Shown piece after piece: positions 61,424 through 64,000 of a stretch of DNA of 64,000 nucleotides. The notes below the pieces were generated by a model. It was not told where the DNA came from. It saw only the letters and a list, made by a program, of their open reading frames with translations, and made no database searches. Source of the DNA: Faecalibacterium prausnitzii. Its GTDB lineage: Bacteria > Bacillota > Clostridia > Oscillospirales > Ruminococcaceae. The stretch is from contig NZ_CP065377.1 of NCBI RefSeq assembly GCF_019967995.1, positions 682,001 to 746,000 on the forward strand, in the 5' to 3' direction. The position numbers were made by a program, and so were the translations under genes. Each line of letters starts with the position of its first letter. Within the stretch, counting starts at the first letter, position 1.

Positions 61424-61864
61424 TTACAGCATCATTGCTTCCAGGTCGCCGTGGTTGACGGGGGTGGAAAGGATGATCTGGGTACTGGTAGTGCCCAGCT
61501 TCTGGAACTGTAAAATGAGGTGCTCCAGCTGGGGCATGCTGCCGCAGCTGACTTTGATGAGGAAGGTGTAGGCACCGGTGACGTGGTAGCATTGCAGCAC
61601 TTCCTTGCTGTTCTGCATCAGTTCCACCAGCTCGTCCCGGTGGCTGGGCGTCACGGACAGGCTGATGAGGGCGTCCACGTAGACCCGGTCGGCCGGGCGG
61701 TTGAGCACTACGGTATAGCCGCTGATGATGCCGTCGGTCTCCAGTTTGTGGATACGGCTGGAAACGGCGGGGCTGGTCAATGCGACCTGTTCGGCGATCT
61801 CCTTGACCGGCATCCGGGCATTTTTGGCGAGCAGGGAGAGGATCTTGCGGTCTAAATCATCCAT
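61424..61864 (-). CDS. Lrp/AsnC-family transcriptional regulator
   Basis: A 146-residue regulator: N-terminal helix-turn-helix (about 4-60) with LDRKILSLLAKNARMPVKEIAEQVALTSPAVSSRIHKLETDGIISGYTV, and a RAM ligand-binding domain (about 68-142) with VLQCYHVTGAYTFLIKVSC. Such proteins sense amino acids. GGAGACC lies before ATG 61864. No adjacent amino acid gene indicates its targets, so it may be global or autoregulatory. Confidence 0.92.
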   Translation of the reverse strand: MDDLDRKILSLLAKNARMPVKEIAEQVALTSPAVSSRIHKLETDGIISGYTVVLNRPADRVYVDALISLSVTPSHRDELVELMQNSKEVLQCYHVTGAYTFLIKVSCGSMPQLEHLILQFQKLGTTSTQIILSTPVNHGDLEAMML

Positions 61865-62045
61865 GGGGAAGGTCTCCTTTTTTGAAATATGTTGGAATCC
61901 ATAAAAATTTTTGAAAGTAAAGTTTTAATGTTGTAAAAATAGCACAAACATCGAAAAAGCGCAGAAAAAATCTGACTGCGTTAATTATATAAAGTTTTGA
62001 CCAAAATGTAAAGTGCAAAATTAAAGCAAACGGCAAAAAATTTGT

Positions 62046-62073
62046 TTGACAAGAAAAGAAAAATGGGTATAAT
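62046..62073 (+). promoter_or_regulatory. Promoter of the orphan small RNA
   Basis: TTGACA (62046-62051), 16 bp, TATAAT (62068-62073): both boxes are perfect consensus, the only such pair in the window. Confidence 0.8.
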
Positions 62074-62079
62074 ACATAT

Positions 62080-62196
62080 CGCAGGGGGAAAACGGCAAGA
62101 ATACTGTGCTCCTGCCACTGAAGATGTGATTCCCAACTTTATATACTTTCCCACCCCTCTATACACAAAAACCCGCTGCCAGGCGGGTTTTTGTGT
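62080..62196 (+). ncRNA. Orphan structured small RNA candidate
   Basis: About 117 nt between the perfect promoter and the hairpin at 62163-62196. No reading frame with a ribosome site is present. Possible pairing: AGGGG plus GAAA near 62083 with TTTC and CCCCT near 62149-62160, enclosing GGCA (62094) with TGCC (62114). It does not look like 6S RNA, SRP RNA, tmRNA or a riboswitch that I know, and the gene downstream is convergent, so it is not a leader. Confidence 0.55.
62163..62196. terminator. Bidirectional terminator
   Basis: ACACAAAAACCCGC and GCGGGTTTTTGTGT form a perfect 14-bp stem with a six-base loop; serves the small RNA on the plus strand and probably the LysR gene on the minus strand. 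Confidence 0.9.
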
Positions 62197-62246
62197 TTCT
62201 GGGGCTTTTTTGCGTTCCGGGAACAAAAGAGTGCGGGTGCAGTTTT

Positions 62247-63146
62247 TCAATGCGTCTCTTCCGGGCTGGTCAGCAGCTTCTGGAACTTGCGCGCGGCGGT
62301 GTTCAGCGGGCGGTGGTGGTCGTAGACCAGGCAGATGGAGCGCTGGGGGATGATCTCCCGCAGATGGAGCTGGACGATCTCGCCCCGCGCCAGCGGCTCG
62401 GCCGCCATGGATTCCGGCACAAAGGCAAGGCCCAGCTCGCTTTTGACCAGCGTGAGCATCTGGTCGGTGGTGGCGGCCTCGGTGTCGGGCCGGAGCACCG
62501 CGTCGTGGTCGAGGAAGAACTGCCGGTAGAAGCTGCGGGTCATGCTCTCGTCGCTCAGGGAGATGAGCGGGTAATTTTCCAGTTCCTTTAAGGAGAGGTT
62601 CTGGCTGGCCAGGGCCGTGAAGGTCCTGCCGCCCACCAGCACTTCGTAAAACGGTTTCAGCTCCACCCGCTTCAGCCCCGGTTCCACCTCGGCCGGGGTG
62701 GAGACGATGGCAAAATCCACTTCGCCGTTTTTCACGGCCTGCACCGCCTGCGGGGTGGAGTGGTTCGAGATGCGCAGCCGGATGCCGGGGTATTCGGTGT
62801 GGAAGTCCCGCAGCTTTTCGGAGAGGTAGATGTTCAGGGCCGTCTCGGTGGCGCTGATGCTGATGGCACCGTGCTCCAGCGTGGCGCTGGCGCTCAGCTC
62901 CTCCTCGGCATCCTGGATCTGCACCGCCGCCGATGCAATGCGGGAATAGAGCATCTCGCCCTCCGGCGTCAGGGTCACGCCCCGGTTGGAGCGGATGAAC
63001 AGCACACAGTTCAGCTGGCTTTCCAGCCGGTTCATCGAGTGGGTGATGTTGGGCTGGTTGTTGCCCAGCACCCGTGCCGCCTTGGTGAAATTCTGGTATT
63101 TTGCAACATAATAGAAGATCTTGTAGTATTCCCAGTCCACGTACAT
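62247..63146 (-). CDS. LysR-family transcriptional regulator
   Basis: A 299-residue regulator: N-terminal winged helix (about 5-65) with FYYVAKYQNFTKAARVLGNNQPNITHSMNRLESQLNCVLFIRSNRGVTLTPEG, and a substrate-binding domain of the periplasmic-protein type from about 90. It starts at ATG 63146 behind GGAGGAGGGCAAC and is divergent from purA. LysR proteins usually control a divergent neighbour, but a link to purine synthesis would be unusual; effector unknown. Confidence 0.93.
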   Translation of the reverse strand: MYVDWEYYKIFYYVAKYQNFTKAARVLGNNQPNITHSMNRLESQLNCVLFIRSNRGVTLTPEGEMLYSRIASAAVQIQDAEEELSASATLEHGAISISATETALNIYLSEKLRDFHTEYPGIRLRISNHSTPQAVQAVKNGEVDFAIVSTPAEVEPGLKRVELKPFYEVLVGGRTFTALASQNLSLKELENYPLISLSDESMTRSFYRQFFLDHDAVLRPDTEAATTDQMLTLVKSELGLAFVPESMAAEPLARGEIVQLHLREIIPQRSICLVYDHHRPLNTAARKFQKLLTSPEETH

Positions 63147-63201
63147 GAGATGTTGCCCTCCTCCATGTAAAAATCATATTGCAGCCATGTGCAGGATACG
63201 T

Positions 63202-63230
63202 TTTACATATTCTTTCCCTGCTCGTATAAT
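63202..63230 (+). promoter_or_regulatory. purA promoter
   Basis: TTTACA (63202-63207), 17 bp, TATAAT (63225-63230), leaving an untranslated leader of about 95 nt. The region up to the LysR start is shared by both genes. Confidence 0.75.
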
Positions 63231-63332
63231 AGCACTGCAATCGAAAATTGCAAGAGGAAATCTGAAAATTGTATGGTCAGCCCATCAGGGCGCAGACCAT
63301 TGGGAAGAACGAAAAGAAGGTTATAACAAATC

Positions 63333-64000
63333 ATGCTGACCGCTGTTACTGGAATCAATTGGGGCGATGAGGGCAAAGGCCGCGTCATCGACCTGCTGGC
63401 TGAAAACGCCGATGTCGTTGCCCGCTATCAGGGCGGCAACAATGCCGGGCACACCGTCGTTACTGAAAAGGGCAAGTTCATCCTGAACCTTCTGCCCTCC
63501 GGCATCCTGCACCCGGATGTCACCTGCGTGCTGGGCACCGGTATGGTCATCGACCTCGACCACCTCTCGAATGAGATGCAGGCCATCGAGGCCCGCGGCG
63601 TGGAGATCGGCCCCAAAAACCTGAAGCTCTCCGACAAGGCCACCATCTCGATGCCCTGGCACAAGGTGCAGGATGGTCTGGAAGAAGACCGCCTGGCCAA
63701 AAAGGGGAGCGCCTTCGGCTCCACCCGGCGCGGCATCGCCTACGCCTACAGCGACAAATACCGCAAAAAGACCCTGCGTCTGGGCGACCTGCTCCATCTG
63801 GACGAAGAGCGCACCCAAAACCGCCTGCACATGATCCTGGATTCCAAGAACATGGAGCTGGCAGGCTGCTATCATCAGGAAAAGATGTCCTATGACGCGC
63901 TGCTGGACTGGTGCAGGACCCAGGCCGAGCGATTCGCACCGTTCATCTGCGACGTGGGCGCCTTTTTGCAGCAGGCCCACGACAGCGGCAAGCGCATCGT
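63333..64000 (+). CDS. purA: Adenylosuccinate synthetase, 3' end beyond the window
   Basis: The first 222 residues of an enzyme that joins IMP and aspartate with GTP on the way to AMP. The GTP-binding loop GINWGDEGKGRVIDLL is at 6-21 with catalytic Asp10-type and Lys13-type residues present (Gln of the usual GTQWGDEGKGK is Asn here); RYQGGNNAGHTVV and the IMP-binding GSAFGSTRRGIAYAYSDKY follow. The usual length is about 425 residues, so nearly half is missing at the window edge. ATG 63333 has a weak AGAAGG site. Confidence 0.95.
   Translation, partial: MLTAVTGINWGDEGKGRVIDLLAENADVVARYQGGNNAGHTVVTEKGKFILNLLPSGILHPDVTCVLGTGMVIDLDHLSNEMQAIEARGVEIGPKNLKLSDKATISMPWHKVQDGLEEDRLAKKGSAFGSTRRGIAYAYSDKYRKKTLRLGDLLHLDEERTQNRLHMILDSKNMELAGCYHQEKMSYDALLDWCRTQAERFAPFICDVGAFLQQAHDSGKRI

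Larger units (their letters stand above)
61865..62246. other. Gene-free region between lrp and the LysR gene
   Basis: The first 180 bp are AT-rich and probably hold the lrp promoter, which I could not place. The rest contains a plus-strand promoter, an untranslated stretch and a terminator, listed separately as a small RNA candidate. Confidence 0.7.

Noticed and set aside
62080..62196. 6S RNA
   Set aside because: Too short and without the long closing stem and central bubble expected for 6S RNA.
63333..63400. Unusual GTP-binding loop of PurA (Asn for Gln, Arg for Lys)
   Set aside because: Catalytic Asp and first Lys are kept and the rest of the enzyme looks normal, so I treat it as ordinary lineage variation.

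Overview
The window looks like chromosomal DNA from a GC-rich gut Firmicute of the Oscillospiraceae/Ruminococcaceae. A Faecalibacterium-like genome fits best. This is an inference from overall gene content, codon use, the FeoA-FeoA-FeoB/DUF3793 iron cluster and a family of short GC-rich palindromic intergenic repeats; no database search was possible. It opens inside a 23S rRNA gene followed by 5S rRNA and closes inside purA. I saw no prophage, insertion sequence, CRISPR array or tRNA gene.

Layout. 1-2290: 3' part of 23S, then 5S with its own candidate promoter, then a terminator. 2.3-3.4 kb: PadR regulator plus membrane partner. 3.5-9.2 kb: class II aldolase, rlmB, a striking degenerate P-type ATPase-like protein, and rubrerythrin behind a Fur/PerR-like box. 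9.4-15.9 kb: LytTR regulator, membrane-free GHKL kinase, paired ABC exporter and a secreted BIG2 protein. 16-23 kb: RNA and DNA maintenance genes (rnz, cca, mnmA, tcdA, a HAD phosphatase, a deoxyinosine/uracil glycosylase) and an ArsP_2-type metal exporter. 23.2-26.9 kb: an XpaC-TelA-LemA-TPM envelope operon. 27-29.3 kb (minus): tsaE-tsaB-rpiB-upp. 29.4-34.1 kb: secreted caspase/CHAT-fold peptidase candidate, RodA/FtsW, YitT and a G3E GTPase. 34.1-38.7 kb: two-component system divergent from a bacitracin/lantibiotic-type ABC transporter. 38.8-44.8 kb: GT51 transglycosylase, MacB-like ABC pair, kinase and GNAT. 44.8-45.3 kb: a compact locus resembling a type I toxin-antitoxin pair. 45.3-53.5 kb: iron module. 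53.5-61.9 kb (minus): SGNH hydrolase, acyl-CoA ligase-type enzyme, peptide ABC transporter without a binding protein, DUF4358 lipoprotein and Lrp regulator. 62-64 kb: orphan small RNA candidate, LysR and purA.

How parts work together. The iron module joins DUF3793, two FeoA proteins, FeoB, a FeoB-associated Cys-rich peptide, a DtxR-type regulator and two CydDC-like ABC half-exporters. GTTAG/CTAAC inverted repeats lie over the DUF3793 and feo promoters, so the DtxR protein is the obvious candidate regulator. The kinase/regulator pair at 34-36 kb probably controls the divergent ABC genes through TTAAG repeats spaced 11 and 22 bp apart.

Most interesting items: (1) the 44.83-45.28 kb locus, where two near-consensus promoters face each other across a 48-codon hydrophobic peptide gene, share one bidirectional terminator and begin with homologous 60-nt 5' sequences; (2) the 899-residue P-type ATPase look-alike that has lost the catalytic motifs; (3) a promoter-to-terminator noncoding unit at 62.05-62.2 kb.
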